DNA of 64,000 nt from CAVVMA01 sp963830715 (GCA_963830715.1 CAWHNS010000006.1:186001-250000); one strand, 5' to 3'; counted from the first letter of the stretch, positions 29,895 through 38,538 are shown. Notes: generated from the letters alone by a model not told the origin. Numbers and translations: made by a program.

Positions 29895-30182
29895 CTATTC
29901 GAGCACGCCGAGGATATCGTCCTCGCGCAGGATGAGATGCTCCTCGCCTTCGATCTTCACTTCGCTGCCGGAATACTTCCCGAACAGGATTCGGTCACCG
30001 GCTTTGACGTCAGGCGCCAGCAGCTTACCCTGCTCGGTCACCTTGCCTTTGCCGACCGCCACGACCTTGCCTTCCTGGGGCTTTTCCTTGGCAGTGTCGG
30101 GGATGATGATCCCTCCTTTGGTCTTTTCCTCTTCCTGGATCCGTTTGACTAAAATGCGGTCTCCTAGGGGTCTGATTTTCAT
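29895..30182 (-). CDS. groS: Co-chaperonin GroES
   Basis: A 95 aa lid protein for GroEL, complete: KIRPLGDRILVKR at the N-terminus, the mobile loop (EEEKTKGGIIIPDTA), and FGKYSGSEVKIEGEEHLIL. The ribosome site AAGGAGG (complement of 30195-30201) is 12 nt before ATG, slightly long spacing. First gene of the groES-groEL operon. Confidence 0.98.
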   Translation of the reverse strand: MKIRPLGDRILVKRIQEEEKTKGGIIIPDTAKEKPQEGKVVAVGKGKVTEQGKLLAPDVKAGDRILFGKYSGSEVKIEGEEHLILREDDILGVLE

Positions 30183-30244
30183 GGCCTCAAGCCACCTCCT
30201 TGGTTTGAAATCTCTGCCGATTTTGGACAGAACTGTTCGCCGTT

Positions 30245-30272
30245 AAGATAATCACCTCTGACCTGAAGTCAA
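30245..30272 (-). promoter_or_regulatory. Sigma-70-type promoter of groES-groEL
   Basis: Minus-strand TTGACT (complement of 30267-30272) and TATCTT (complement of 30245-30250) are separated by 16 bp. They sit directly downstream of the CIRCE-like operator and 62 bp before the groES start codon. Confidence 0.7.
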
Positions 30273-30299
30273 CTGGCAGTCGTGCGGCGAGAGTGCTAA
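30273..30299 (-). promoter_or_regulatory. CIRCE-like operator (HrcA site)
   Basis: The consensus is TTAGCACTC-N9-GAGTGCTAA. On the plus strand the right half GAGTGCTAA (30291-30299) is perfect, and the left half CTGGCAGTC (30273-30281) matches 6 of 9 with exact 9-base spacing. It abuts the -35 box. HrcA repression of groESL is the expected regulation. Confidence 0.8.
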
Positions 30300-30315
30300 C
30301 GCGAGTATACTCGCG
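30300..30315. repeat. 16 bp perfect palindrome next to CIRCE
   Basis: CGCGAGTATACTCGCG is a perfect two-fold palindrome, starting on the base after the CIRCE right half. It could be a second operator or simply a symmetric coincidence; no known consensus was recognised. Confidence 0.6.
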
Positions 30316-30413
30316 TCGGCCGTGGATGCAAGCGCCGTTTCAGTTGTCGTTTCTGGAAAGGAAGAAGCTGGCTAAACGGGCAGATTTTCGCTATATGATC
30401 GACTCGAACTGAC

Positions 30414-30734
30414 CTACAATTCGAGATTGCGATCGAGCTTCTCCGAGAGCAGTTCCGCCAGCTTAGCGAGGAGCTCGTGACCGTCTTTGTCGTCGAGCCA
30501 GGCGTCGCGGCCAGCATCGTAGCTGTAGTGGAATCCGTGCGCGTCCGCGGCCAGCCAGATCTGCGACGTGGCCGTCTGGCGGCTCACGATGAAGCGGGAG
30601 CCATCGGGAAATTCGATCGTGAGCACGCCATCGCCGATGGTGTAGTCAAGATCGGCGGAGTCGAAGTCTTCGAGCCTCTTCGAGACTTTGGTCAGGCACG
30701 TATCGGCAAGCCGGAGAAATTCGGTTTGGTTCAT
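30414..30734 (-). CDS. cyaY: Frataxin-like iron donor protein CyaY
   Basis: A 106 aa frataxin homologue that binds iron and modulates Fe-S cluster assembly. The start MNQTEFLRLADTCL matches the acidic first helix. The strands LDYTIGDGVLTIEFPDGSRF, VSRQTATSQIWLAAD and GFHYSYD match the family sheet. ATG 30734 is chosen over a longer frame into the neighbour. CyaY is best known in Proteobacteria; no isc or suf genes are in the window. Confidence 0.88.
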   Translation of the reverse strand: MNQTEFLRLADTCLTKVSKRLEDFDSADLDYTIGDGVLTIEFPDGSRFIVSRQTATSQIWLAADAHGFHYSYDAGRDAWLDDKDGHELLAKLAELLSEKLDRNLEL

Positions 30735-30795
30735 GCGAACAATTGTAACAGCGGACGCCGCCAGCGAAAGGGTTTGCCGACGCGGGCGCTGCTCG

Positions 30796-31074
30796 TCAGC
30801 GGCGCGGCCCTTTCTTGCGCAGCTCGTCATCGCGATAGCGGCGATACAGAATGCCCCACTCGGCGCTGCCTTCGACCACGCCGCGTTTCAGCGAAGCGAT
30901 CTTGGCGCGCACCATCGCGTCGACCGCGTCGCCCTTCTGCGCGAACTCGGCGATCAGTTCGCGGGCTTGCCTGAGCGCGAGAGCGAAATTCCTGATCTCA
31001 GCCAGTCCTTCGTCACGAATCCGGGCGAGCGACTCGCGCGCGAGGAAGAGGACCCGGTCTTCGCTGAGTTTCAT
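30796..31074 (-). CDS. DUF507 family protein (downstream copy)
   Basis: A 92 aa helical protein beginning MKLSEDRVLFLARESLARI and ending with EGSAEWGILYRRYRDDELRKKG, the typical DUF507 tail. The family has no known function. It lies 15 bp after another DUF507 gene, so the two are probably co-transcribed and may form a heterodimer. Confidence 0.88.
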   Translation of the reverse strand: MKLSEDRVLFLARESLARIRDEGLAEIRNFALALRQARELIAEFAQKGDAVDAMVRAKIASLKRGVVEGSAEWGILYRRYRDDELRKKGPRR

Positions 31075-31089
31075 GCGGCGATGCCGTCG

Positions 31090-31363
31090 CTAAAGCGTGA
31101 AGCCATATTTGTCGGCCAGGCGCTGCCTGATCATGTGCCGCAAGCGGGTCACGTCCGCGCGCGGATCCTTGCGAGCCAGCTCCTCAGCCATCTTGTCGGC
31201 CTCGTCGTCGATCTTTGCTTCGGTCTCGAAGTTCGCCGACATCAGCTCGACGACGCATGCAACCAGATCGGCGGCGCCGGCCTTGGGCCTCGATCGAGCC
31301 GCGCGCGATCAGTCCGTCCACCAGGTGATTTGCCAGCGCGTCGATTTCCGCGTCCTTGACCAT
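31090..31363 (-). CDS. DUF507 family protein (upstream copy), frameshifted, too short for simple ORF calling
   Basis: ATG 31363 opens VKDAEIDALANHLVDGLI, which continues only if one G of the GGG run at 31285-31287 is dropped. The frame then reads AGAADLVACVVELM, a helical middle, and DVTRLRHMIRQRLADKYGFTL before the TAG at 31090-31092. Corrected length is about 90 aa, equal to its neighbour. Uncorrected, it stops after about 60 codons in basic nonsense. Confidence 0.78.
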
Positions 31364-31374
31364 TTCCGGGCCCT

Positions 31375-32190
31375 CTACCGGTTGCCCTTGTCCTCCTGTT
31401 CCTTATAGACCGCATCGACCCGCGGTTCGAGTGCCTGATAGAACTGCTTGACATGACCGATGTTGGCGCCGAAGTCACCGGGGAAAAATCTCAGCCAGGA
31501 AACCGAGCCTGGCGCGCCGATCCGCGATCGCGAACACAAGTCGATCTCGCTCTTCGGTGTGACCACGATTCGCACTTCGTCCTCGAATCGGAAAATCCGG
31601 GTGGTATAGACGCAATCAAGCGTGGCCCTGGCCGCGTCGGCGCTCGAGATTTTCCATCCGCCGAGCTCGTTGACGGTCTGCTGCGCAAGCTGAAACAGCC
31701 GGGAGGGTGGGATACCGGGATAGCCGCGCCGCACCAGCTCGGGATAGTCGTCGGCGTCGGCCTCTTGGGATGCGCCAGCGGGTATCGCAACAGGTGTCGC
31801 GGGCGCCATCTTGCCGGACTCGGCACGCGCGCGCCTGCTCTTCCCGCGGCGCGGCTCCGCCTCCTTGGAGGCGCCGGACGAGGCCGCGTTTGCGGGCGCT
31901 CCGGACCCGGCGCCTTCCCATCCGCGGGCGCATTCGGCTGAGCTTTGTCCGTCAGTGCTTGTGGCGGCGGAATCCATCGTAAGGAAGCGCCAAACTCTCG
32001 CGGAAGGGCCGGGACTGTCGGATATCGATACGTCGTTGATCAGGATGGCGGTCCCGCCTATCGCGATCGCAATCGCCACGAAGGCGCCGCCGAATCCAAC
32101 CATCGCCCCAACGACCCGGCGCACCACCGGCACGAAGATGATCGCCGCCAGCGCAATCGCGGCGATCGCAACTGTAAGCCAGGGGTTCAC
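31375..32190 (-). CDS. DUF1499 domain membrane protein
   Basis: From GTG 32190 the 271 aa protein starts with two hydrophobic helices (NPWLTVAIAAIALAAIIFVP, then VVGAMVGFGGAFVAIAIAIG). A polar linker of about 90 residues follows, then a C-terminal DUF1499 domain: LVRRGYPGIPPSRLF, LGGWKISSADAARATLD, RIFRFEDEVRIVV and IDLCSRSRIG. The domain has an unusual insertion (APGSVSWLRFFPGD) before the terminal GANIGHVKQFYQAL. Function unknown. The start is uncertain: the frame stays open to 32,358, overlapping the next gene. Confidence 0.68.
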   Translation of the reverse strand: MNPWLTVAIAAIALAAIIFVPVVRRVVGAMVGFGGAFVAIAIAIGGTAILINDVSISDSPGPSARVWRFLTMDSAATSTDGQSSAECARGWEGAGSGAPANAASSGASKEAEPRRGKSRRARAESGKMAPATPVAIPAGASQEADADDYPELVRRGYPGIPPSRLFQLAQQTVNELGGWKISSADAARATLDCVYTTRIFRFEDEVRIVVTPKSEIDLCSRSRIGAPGSVSWLRFFPGDFGANIGHVKQFYQALEPRVDAVYKEQEDKGNR

Positions 32191-32290
32191 GACGGAAGCA
32201 ACGGGATTGCCGACGGCATGGCGGTCGCATCCCGCCAGATACAAGACCGGCGCGATGTAACCGCGCCGGCCAAATGACAGGTCCGCGCCT

Positions 32291-34156
32291 TCAGGCGGGC
32301 GCGGAGGCGAACTCGCCGCCGTCGCCGCGCAAGATCGCGTCGAAGCGCAGGCCGCCAAGATAATGGCGGCGCGCTTCGTCGTCGGTCACCGCGGCGCGGC
32401 GAACGTCGCGACGGCGGATCTGCCAGATCCCGCCCACCATCGGATGGCGTCCCAGGCGATAGCTGAAGAAGTAATAGAGAAACTGGCGCAGAGTCGAGAG
32501 CCGCGCCTCGGTCCCCAGGTTCCGGCCGCCGGCGACGGTGAAAATCGTGTGCAGCATCCGCCCTACGGTATAGAAACCGGTAAACGCCTCGCGGTACGCG
32601 TTCATCCAGGACTGCACGTCGAGCCGGTCGTGCTTGAGCGTGACGTGCTGCGAATCGAGATTGTTGAAATCCCAGTCGATTATCGCATCTTCCTTGGCGT
32701 AGCGGATCTGATCCTCGGTTCCGGGCAGCGGCGTCATGATGAAGAACGAGACGATATCGAAGCCGATCTTCCGGAGCACGCGGGCCGCGATGCGCCCGCA
32801 ATCGGCGCCGTCGAACGGAAAGCCCAGCATGTATCCGGCGTGGACCGAAACGCCCGCCCGATGCCAGTTGTCGACGACCCGGCGATACTTGTTGTAGACG
32901 CGCGACTGCGACTCTTCGAGGCTCAGCTTATGACGCCGGTCATCGGTGTTCTGGTACTTGGTCGCAAAATTGAGATTGTCGGGATTGAGCGACTCGATAC
33001 CGACGAACGCCTCGTAGCATCCGGCATTGGCCGCCAGCTCGACGAACCGCCGGCTGCGCTTGTGCTTGGCGCTTTCGGTCTCGCCTTCGGCAAGATTCGC
33101 GTAGCACGACGCGTCGACGTCCACCTGCATCATGAAAGACAGCTTGGGGAATTCCTTCTTGACTTCGCCCAGCCCGGTGAGAATCTCTTCCCATCGCGGG
33201 CTTCTGAAAAAGTCGTCATCGACCAGGAACAGCGATTCGATCGAGTGATAGCGTACGGCGTCGCGCACCCAGTTCACCACCGCCTCGGGCTCGCGCGATC
33301 GCATCGTGCGCCCCATCACGTTCTTCACGCTGCAGTACGAGCAGGTGAAGGGACATCCGCGCGAGGTGTCGAGCGTCGTCATCGCGGGATTGAAGAAGCG
33401 GGTCAAATACCGATCGTCAAGCAGCGGCAACTGGGCGTCGGTGATCATCGGCACGATAATATCTTCGCGGCCGGTCTTGGCCCGGATGCCCTCGGTCACG
33501 GAGTAATGGAGCTTCAACTCGCCGCGCAGGAAGTCCTCGACTATGTCGAACCACAGGTTTTCGGCCTCGCCGACGATAGTGGTGACGCCGCAGTCGTTGA
33601 GGAACTTGCACGAGTCCGGATAACCGCTGACGTGGAACCCACCCATCATGGTTGTCATCCCGTGGGCCACGAACTGCAACGCCAGGTCGCGTCCGCGCGG
33701 GTATTGGTTGGACTGCACGCCGGCCATCCCGATCAGCAGCTCCACACCGTCCTCGCGCGCCTTGTCCTTGATCGCCTTGACGGTTTCGGCGCTGAGGACC
33801 CCGTCGCAGATTTCGTCCCAAATGACGGTCTGCAGGAAGACGTTCCTCGCGGCCGAATGGCGCTTGTTGAACGAATCGTTGAGCGCAGCGAGGACCGTCA
33901 GCGTGTTATTCGGCTGCACGCCATATCGATAGAACTCGACGAAACCCTCCTCGTCGTAGCGGGAGGGTTTGATGAAGTAAACCCTCACTGTGCGGCACGG
34001 CTCGGCGGTGAGCGAACCATGGCTGAGAGCGCTCTGGGTGGCGCCGAGTTGAAGGCTCGGCGTTCCCCGGCCGCCATAACGATTCCGCCCGATTACGATG
34101 TAACCAAGCACTGCGAGACCGGCAGCAAAGATTAAGAACGAAGCTAAAAGAAGCAT
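32291..34156 (-). CDS. Membrane-anchored B12-binding radical SAM protein
   Basis: A 621 aa protein with an N-terminal hydrophobic helix (MLLLASFLIFAAGLAVLGYI), then a cobalamin-binding-like domain (residues about 60-215; MMGGFHVSGYP, but no canonical DxHxxG His, DEICDG in the expected place). The radical SAM core has CxxxCxxC in DTSRGCPFTCSYCSVKN, and LFLVDDDFF, VGIESLNPDNLNFA and MLGFPFDGAD follow. Related B12/radical SAM enzymes carry out methylations or ring rearrangements of lipids, pigments and peptides. The membrane anchor suggests a lipid or membrane substrate. No partner gene indicates a pathway. Confidence 0.82.
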   Translation of the reverse strand: MLLLASFLIFAAGLAVLGYIVIGRNRYGGRGTPSLQLGATQSALSHGSLTAEPCRTVRVYFIKPSRYDEEGFVEFYRYGVQPNNTLTVLAALNDSFNKRHSAARNVFLQTVIWDEICDGVLSAETVKAIKDKAREDGVELLIGMAGVQSNQYPRGRDLALQFVAHGMTTMMGGFHVSGYPDSCKFLNDCGVTTIVGEAENLWFDIVEDFLRGELKLHYSVTEGIRAKTGREDIIVPMITDAQLPLLDDRYLTRFFNPAMTTLDTSRGCPFTCSYCSVKNVMGRTMRSREPEAVVNWVRDAVRYHSIESLFLVDDDFFRSPRWEEILTGLGEVKKEFPKLSFMMQVDVDASCYANLAEGETESAKHKRSRRFVELAANAGCYEAFVGIESLNPDNLNFATKYQNTDDRRHKLSLEESQSRVYNKYRRVVDNWHRAGVSVHAGYMLGFPFDGADCGRIAARVLRKIGFDIVSFFIMTPLPGTEDQIRYAKEDAIIDWDFNNLDSQHVTLKHDRLDVQSWMNAYREAFTGFYTVGRMLHTIFTVAGGRNLGTEARLSTLRQFLYYFFSYRLGRHPMVGGIWQIRRRDVRRAAVTDDEARRHYLGGLRFDAILRGDGGEFASAPA

Positions 34157-34353
34157 CTTTTATTCACCTGTTTCCTGCCCCACTCCGAGTCCCGGGCTGA
34201 ACCTCGAACCCACCCTTCCGGGGCCTCTAACCGGGCGGTCAAGCGACGGCAGACTACACAACTATCCAATCCCGACCGGTCCAGTCAACATTTAGCGGTA
34301 AGATACCGGAATTGAAAGGGCTTCTTCAGCGAACCGACTTCGTCGGCCCCCCC
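34157..34353 (-). promoter_or_regulatory. Intergenic region with candidate promoter
   Basis: Minus-strand TTGACT (complement of 34283-34288) is followed after 18 bp by TAGTTG, a weak -10. This would drive the B12/radical SAM gene with a leader of about 100 nt. Nothing else is recognised here. Confidence 0.4.
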
Positions 34354-36729
34354 CTAGCGGTACATCTCGACCATCTCGATAAGCCCGAGGTCGCGGTAGC
34401 GCTCGATCAGGTAGCCCTTGATCTCCTGCGCGGTCGCCATCCCGAGGACGTCCCGCGCGATCAGTTTCGCGGTCTGGAACTCCGTCCCCCGGACCAGCTT
34501 GCGAACCACCGGGATGAACAGCGGGCTCAGGCTCAACTGATCGAGTCCCAGCCCGATCAGCAGCAGCGTGGCCAGCGGATCGCTCGCCATCTCGCCGCAG
34601 ATGCAGACCTCCTTGCCCGCGCCCTTGGCGACGCTCGCCACTTCGGATATCGCGGCGAGGACCGCAGGATGCAGCGCCTCGTGAAGCTGCGCGACTTTCG
34701 GATTATTGCGATCCGCCGCAAGCAGAAACTGGATCAGGTCGTTGGTGCCGATCGAGAAGAAGTCAACCTCGCGCACCAGCCGGGGCGCGAGCCAAACTGC
34801 GGCCGGCACCTCGATCATAATCCCGACCTCGATATTCGGGTTATGCTCCAGGCCCTCCTTGAAGAGTTCCATCTGCGCCTCCTGGAGGATTTCGCGCGCG
34901 CGGCGCAGCTCTTCGACGCTCGAGATCATCGGAAACAGGATCCGCACATTGTAGCGCGCGGCGGCCCGCAGGATCGCGCGCAACTGGACCTTGAAGAGGC
35001 CCGACATCTCGAGCGAGATGCGAATCGAGCGCCATCCGAGGAACGGATTATCCTCGCGCGGCACCCTGAGATAGGGCGGATACTTGTCGGCGCCGATATC
35101 GAGGGTGCGGATGGTCACCGGCCGCTTTTCCATCGGCGCCAGCATCCGGCTGTAAAGCGTGAGTTGCTGGTCCTCGTCGGGGAAGTCCTCGTAAGTCAGG
35201 AACGAGAACTCCGATCGCAACAGGCCGACGCCCTCGGCGCCGTAGCGCAGCGCGAGCTGGATATCGTTGTAGAGCGCGATGTTCGCGAGCATCTGCACGC
35301 GATGCCCGTCGCGGGTGGCGGTGAATCCGCCCTTGTCCGACAGCAGGTCGCGCTTGAAGGCCTCGTAGCGCTTGCTCAGGTTCTCGTATTCGCGCTCCAC
35401 ATCGACGCTCGGATTGACGTAGATGATCCCGGAGTTTCCGTCGAGTACCAGATCGTCGCCTTCGACCACCGACTCCATCAGATGATCCACGCCAACCACG
35501 GTGGGAATCTCGAAGGCGCGGGCCAGGATCGCGGCGTGCGAGGTTACGCCGCCCGATTGCAGCGCCATCCCGACCAGGTTTTCGTGCGATACCAGCGTCA
35601 ATTGCGAGAGCGTCAGCTCTTCGGCGACCAGGATGGTCGATTTCGAGTAGGCGGCTTTGCGATCCTCCTGGCTCAGGTGCCGCAGAATGCGCTGGCCGAC
35701 GTCGCGGAAATCCGATGCGCGCTCGCGCAGGTAGCCGTCCGCCACCGCCATCATCGAGGCGCTCAACTCGTCGATTACCCGAAACAGCGCGCTCTCGGCG
35801 GCGTAGCCGGCGTTGATCGTGTCGCGAATCCGTTCGATGAACTCCGGGTCTTCCAGAATCAGGCGATGGCCGTCGAAGATCTCGAGGTCGGTATCGGCCA
35901 TCAGCGGGGCCATCCGCGCTTTCAGCACCCCCAGCTCGGCCGCCGATCGCGAGAGCGCCTCGTCCAGGCGTTTTAGCTCGGCGCTGCGATCGCGCGCGCG
36001 CTGATTACGGTCAACCGCGGACAGAAATGTGCCGACCACGTGAGCGGCGCCGTGAGCAAATCCGGGCGCGGCCGCCAGGCCGACCAGGCGCGGCCGGCGG
36101 ATCTTGACCGGCGCCACCAGGCGGGGCTTGCCGCCGATTTTTTCATAATCCTTGAGCTGGCGGTTGGCCTCGATCATCCTGCGCCGATATTCCTCGCGCT
36201 CGCGTTCCTTGGTGGCGAGCGTCTGCTGGAGCCTGAAATGCGAAAGGATTTGCGCGACCTGGCTGGCCGCGGTGGTAAACAGCAGGATCTCGTTTTTGCT
36301 GAACTTGCGGCTGCGGAGCGTCTGCGCGACCAACACTCCTATCGGCTGCCGCTTGCCGATCTGGATCGGCACTCCGAGAAAGGAATGGTAACGCTCCTCG
36401 CCGGTCTCGGGGAAATACTTGTAGCGCTCGTGGCTCATCGCGTCGGGAACCGCCACCGGCGCCATCGTCTCGATCACCAGGCCGACCAGCCCTTCGTTGA
36501 CCCGCATCGAGACCTTGCCGACCGAGTCCCGATCCAGCCCGACCGTGGCGCGCAGGAACAGCCGCTCGCGCTCCGGATCGAACAGGTACAACGAGCAGAC
36601 CTCGACCTCCATGCCGGTCGCGATGCTGGTGACGATTCGGTCGAGGGTCTCGCGCAAATCGCCCGCGGCATCCCCGCCGATCGACGATATGGTTTTGATT
36701 AAGGAAAGTCGGTCGCGGGTGGCGGCCAT
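34354..36729 (-). CDS. ptsP: GAF-domain phosphoenolpyruvate-protein phosphotransferase (EI-Ntr)
   Basis: First protein of the nitrogen-type phosphotransferase relay: it autophosphorylates from PEP and passes phosphate to an NPr/HPr protein. The 791 aa protein has an N-terminal GAF domain (residues 20-170; EVEVCSLYLFDPE, FLGVPIQIGKRQPIGVL), then Enzyme I. The active His is in QSGGVTSHAAILARAF, the PEP-binding region has LDIGADKYPPYL, and the catalytic Cys is in EVCICGEMASDP. ATG 36729. No HPr or EIIA gene is adjacent. Confidence 0.94.
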   Translation of the reverse strand: MAATRDRLSLIKTISSIGGDAAGDLRETLDRIVTSIATGMEVEVCSLYLFDPERERLFLRATVGLDRDSVGKVSMRVNEGLVGLVIETMAPVAVPDAMSHERYKYFPETGEERYHSFLGVPIQIGKRQPIGVLVAQTLRSRKFSKNEILLFTTAASQVAQILSHFRLQQTLATKEREREEYRRRMIEANRQLKDYEKIGGKPRLVAPVKIRRPRLVGLAAAPGFAHGAAHVVGTFLSAVDRNQRARDRSAELKRLDEALSRSAAELGVLKARMAPLMADTDLEIFDGHRLILEDPEFIERIRDTINAGYAAESALFRVIDELSASMMAVADGYLRERASDFRDVGQRILRHLSQEDRKAAYSKSTILVAEELTLSQLTLVSHENLVGMALQSGGVTSHAAILARAFEIPTVVGVDHLMESVVEGDDLVLDGNSGIIYVNPSVDVEREYENLSKRYEAFKRDLLSDKGGFTATRDGHRVQMLANIALYNDIQLALRYGAEGVGLLRSEFSFLTYEDFPDEDQQLTLYSRMLAPMEKRPVTIRTLDIGADKYPPYLRVPREDNPFLGWRSIRISLEMSGLFKVQLRAILRAAARYNVRILFPMISSVEELRRAREILQEAQMELFKEGLEHNPNIEVGIMIEVPAAVWLAPRLVREVDFFSIGTNDLIQFLLAADRNNPKVAQLHEALHPAVLAAISEVASVAKGAGKEVCICGEMASDPLATLLLIGLGLDQLSLSPLFIPVVRKLVRGTEFQTAKLIARDVLGMATAQEIKGYLIERYRDLGLIEMVEMYR

Positions 36730-36780
36730 CGGATGCTCATGGGAGTGGGATTGCGCGAAAGATTCTAGCCCAGCGCTGTC

Positions 36781-36811
36781 GGCTCAAACAACCGCGTACG
36801 CGGTTAGAGCC
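36781..36811. repeat. Hairpin with 16 bp perfect palindromic core
   Basis: AACCGCGTACGCGGTT (36790-36805) is palindromic, flanked by GGCTC (36781-36785) and GAGCC (36807-36811), which extend the stem. It lies 50 bp upstream of the ptsP start, in its leader or promoter region. No T-tract follows on either strand, so it is not a classic terminator. Confidence 0.6.
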
Positions 36812-36853
36812 GTCGGCTCCGCGAACGCTACGCCCGCGTCCAGTCGTCGCGGT

Positions 36854-37035
36854 CTATATTGGCGTCGCGGAGAATTCGGGCGGCTTCAATCGCGCGACGT
36901 AAGCGTTGACGTAGAGCCAATCTTCGAGCGCCGAGAAAAGATCGTTGCGCGTATCTTCGACGGTCTTGGCACTCGCCGCCGTTCATACTCGGCGTGACGC
37001 ATCGCCGCGTGCAGGTATTCCGTAAGCGCAGCCAC
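36854..37035 (-). pseudogene. Relic of a HicB-family antitoxin gene
   Basis: GTG 37035 begins VAALTEYLHAAMRHAEYE, the HicB N-terminus. The expected G-x-Y/F-GEIPGL core is missing. After a frame change the C-terminal half resumes: ASAKTVEDTRNDLFSALED, then WLYVNAYVARLKPPEF, ending at TAG 36854-36856. About 16 residues plus the frame are lost, too much for a single sequencing error. No HicA toxin gene is next to it. Confidence 0.65.
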
Positions 37036-37134
37036 AATTCAGAGCCTAGCAGCTTGCGCTTTTCGTCGGTAGGGTTGGCGCGACGAGTCAGCCCGTCTAA
37101 CGCTCACCTTGCATCGGGCCTGCGGCGCGCGAGC

Positions 37135-37851
37135 CTACCCGCCGAAGAGTTCGATCGCGCTCCGCATTAGTCCCCGCCCCGCCGCGCATCGGCGGGCCTT
37201 TATCGCGTCGATCAGCTCGCGCTCGCTGGCGACCGGATTATCGAGCAGCGTCGTAACGCATCCGACCGACCGATGCGAGTGGGAATCCGACCCTGCGACC
37301 TCGGCCGCTCCGATTATCCGTGCAACCTTGAGCGCGAACTGGTTCTCCTCTTCGGAGCAGGCGCCGTTGAGCACTTCGATCGCGTCCACCAGACCGAAGA
37401 TCTCCAGCTCCGCCGCCCGCTCAGGATGCTCCGGGTCGATCGGCTCAGAGTCCGGGTTGATAAATGAAAAGCGGGCATCGAGCTTGTAGCGAAAAGGATG
37501 GTTCGCGACCAGGATTCCGCCGGCCGCGTCCGCCACGCGCCTGAGCTCCGCTAGCCGGTAAATTCCGCCCACGTAGCGCTCCAGCCCGAAGACCCCGATA
37601 TGCCCGAGGTCGGTGGTGACTTCCATCCCGCGCAGGATCAGCACGCCGGCCGCGCCCGCGAGGTCGGCGATTTCGTGCAGGTCCCACATGTTGTCGTGCT
37701 CGGTCACGCATACCGCGCCGATTCCGAGCGCCCGGGCGCGCTCGATCAGCTCGCTGGGCGACATGTTGGAATCGGAGCTGCCGCGATTGGTGTGCAGATG
37801 CAGGTCGACGGTGAACCACGAACCCGGCGGGCTAGCGGACTCCGCTGGCAC
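37135..37851 (-). CDS. PHP-domain metal-dependent phosphoesterase
   Basis: Trinuclear-metal PHP hydrolase, 238 aa from GTG 37851 (GAGG about 10 nt upstream). Motifs are VDLHLHTNRGSSDS, VTEHDN, LRGMEVTTDLGH, VANHPFR and VAGSDSHSH. Standalone PHP proteins of this size hydrolyse small phosphoesters such as 3',5'-bisphosphonucleotides or RNA ends. The frame is open to TTG 37884, but that extension falls in repeat-like sequence. Confidence 0.85.
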   Translation of the reverse strand: MPAESASPPGSWFTVDLHLHTNRGSSDSNMSPSELIERARALGIGAVCVTEHDNMWDLHEIADLAGAAGVLILRGMEVTTDLGHIGVFGLERYVGGIYRLAELRRVADAAGGILVANHPFRYKLDARFSFINPDSEPIDPEHPERAAELEIFGLVDAIEVLNGACSEEENQFALKVARIIGAAEVAGSDSHSHRSVGCVTTLLDNPVASERELIDAIKARRCAAGRGLMRSAIELFGG

Positions 37852-37903
37852 GAGATCCCTCGCCACGGCTCGGGACGACAGCAAAAGGCCGCGCCTTTTG
37901 CCG

Positions 37904-38464
37904 TCACTTCGGCGGAGTGCTGGCCAGCGTGATCTTCTTCATATGGTCGCCCTTCTGAATCTGATCGACCACGTCCATCCCTTTGATCGTACCGCCGAAA
38001 ATCGTGTACTGACCGTCGAGGTTCGGCTGCGGCGCAAGGCAGATATAGAACTGGCTGCCGCTGGACGCGCGCGTCGGATTGATCTGATCGCCGGTGCGAG
38101 CGGTCGCAAGCGTGCCGCGCAGGTGTTTCTCATTGGCGTCGATCTCGGCGGGAACCGTGTAGCCCGGACCGCCCATCCCGGTGCCGTCCGGATCGCCGCC
38201 CTGAACGACGAAATCCGGGACCACGCGATGAAACGTCAGTCCGTTGTAAAAGCCCTTGTTGACGAGCTTCTCGAAATTAGCGACGGTCTGCGGCGCCACT
38301 TTGGGGTACAGCTCGACGACGATAGTGCCGCGATCCGTGTCGATAATTGCGTAATGGCCGGTGTTGCGCACGGGGACTCCATCGGAGCTTGCGCCGGTGC
38401 ACGCCGATCCGATTGCGAGTATCAGCGCGGCGGCGACCAGGATTGATGAATGCCAGAGCTTCAT
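37904..38464 (-). CDS. Cyclophilin-type peptidyl-prolyl isomerase, exported lipoprotein-like
   Basis: Catalyses cis-trans prolyl isomerisation in the cell envelope. ATG 38464 has AGAGGAAGG upstream and gives a signal peptide MKLWHSSILVAAALILAIGS ending at Ala-Cys; the lipobox is imperfect. The mature domain has GTIVVELYPKVAPQTVANF, GLTFHRVVPDFVVQGGDP, SSGSQFYICLAPQPNLDGQ and FGGTIKGMDVV, the complete small bacterial cyclophilin core. Its upstream region is where the transposon landed, 82 bp before the start codon. Confidence 0.93.
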   Translation of the reverse strand: MKLWHSSILVAAALILAIGSACTGASSDGVPVRNTGHYAIIDTDRGTIVVELYPKVAPQTVANFEKLVNKGFYNGLTFHRVVPDFVVQGGDPDGTGMGGPGYTVPAEIDANEKHLRGTLATARTGDQINPTRASSGSQFYICLAPQPNLDGQYTIFGGTIKGMDVVDQIQKGDHMKKITLASTPPK

Positions 38465-38538
38465 AACCTTCCTCTCGTTGAATTGGTTCGCGAACCCCAT
38501 TCAAATATTGCACGCGCCGCCCGCGCGCAAGAGCGGTG

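Noticed and set aside
34312..35976. A 554 aa forward frame opposite ptsP
   Set aside because: Antisense shadow of the EI domain, with low-complexity charged sequence.
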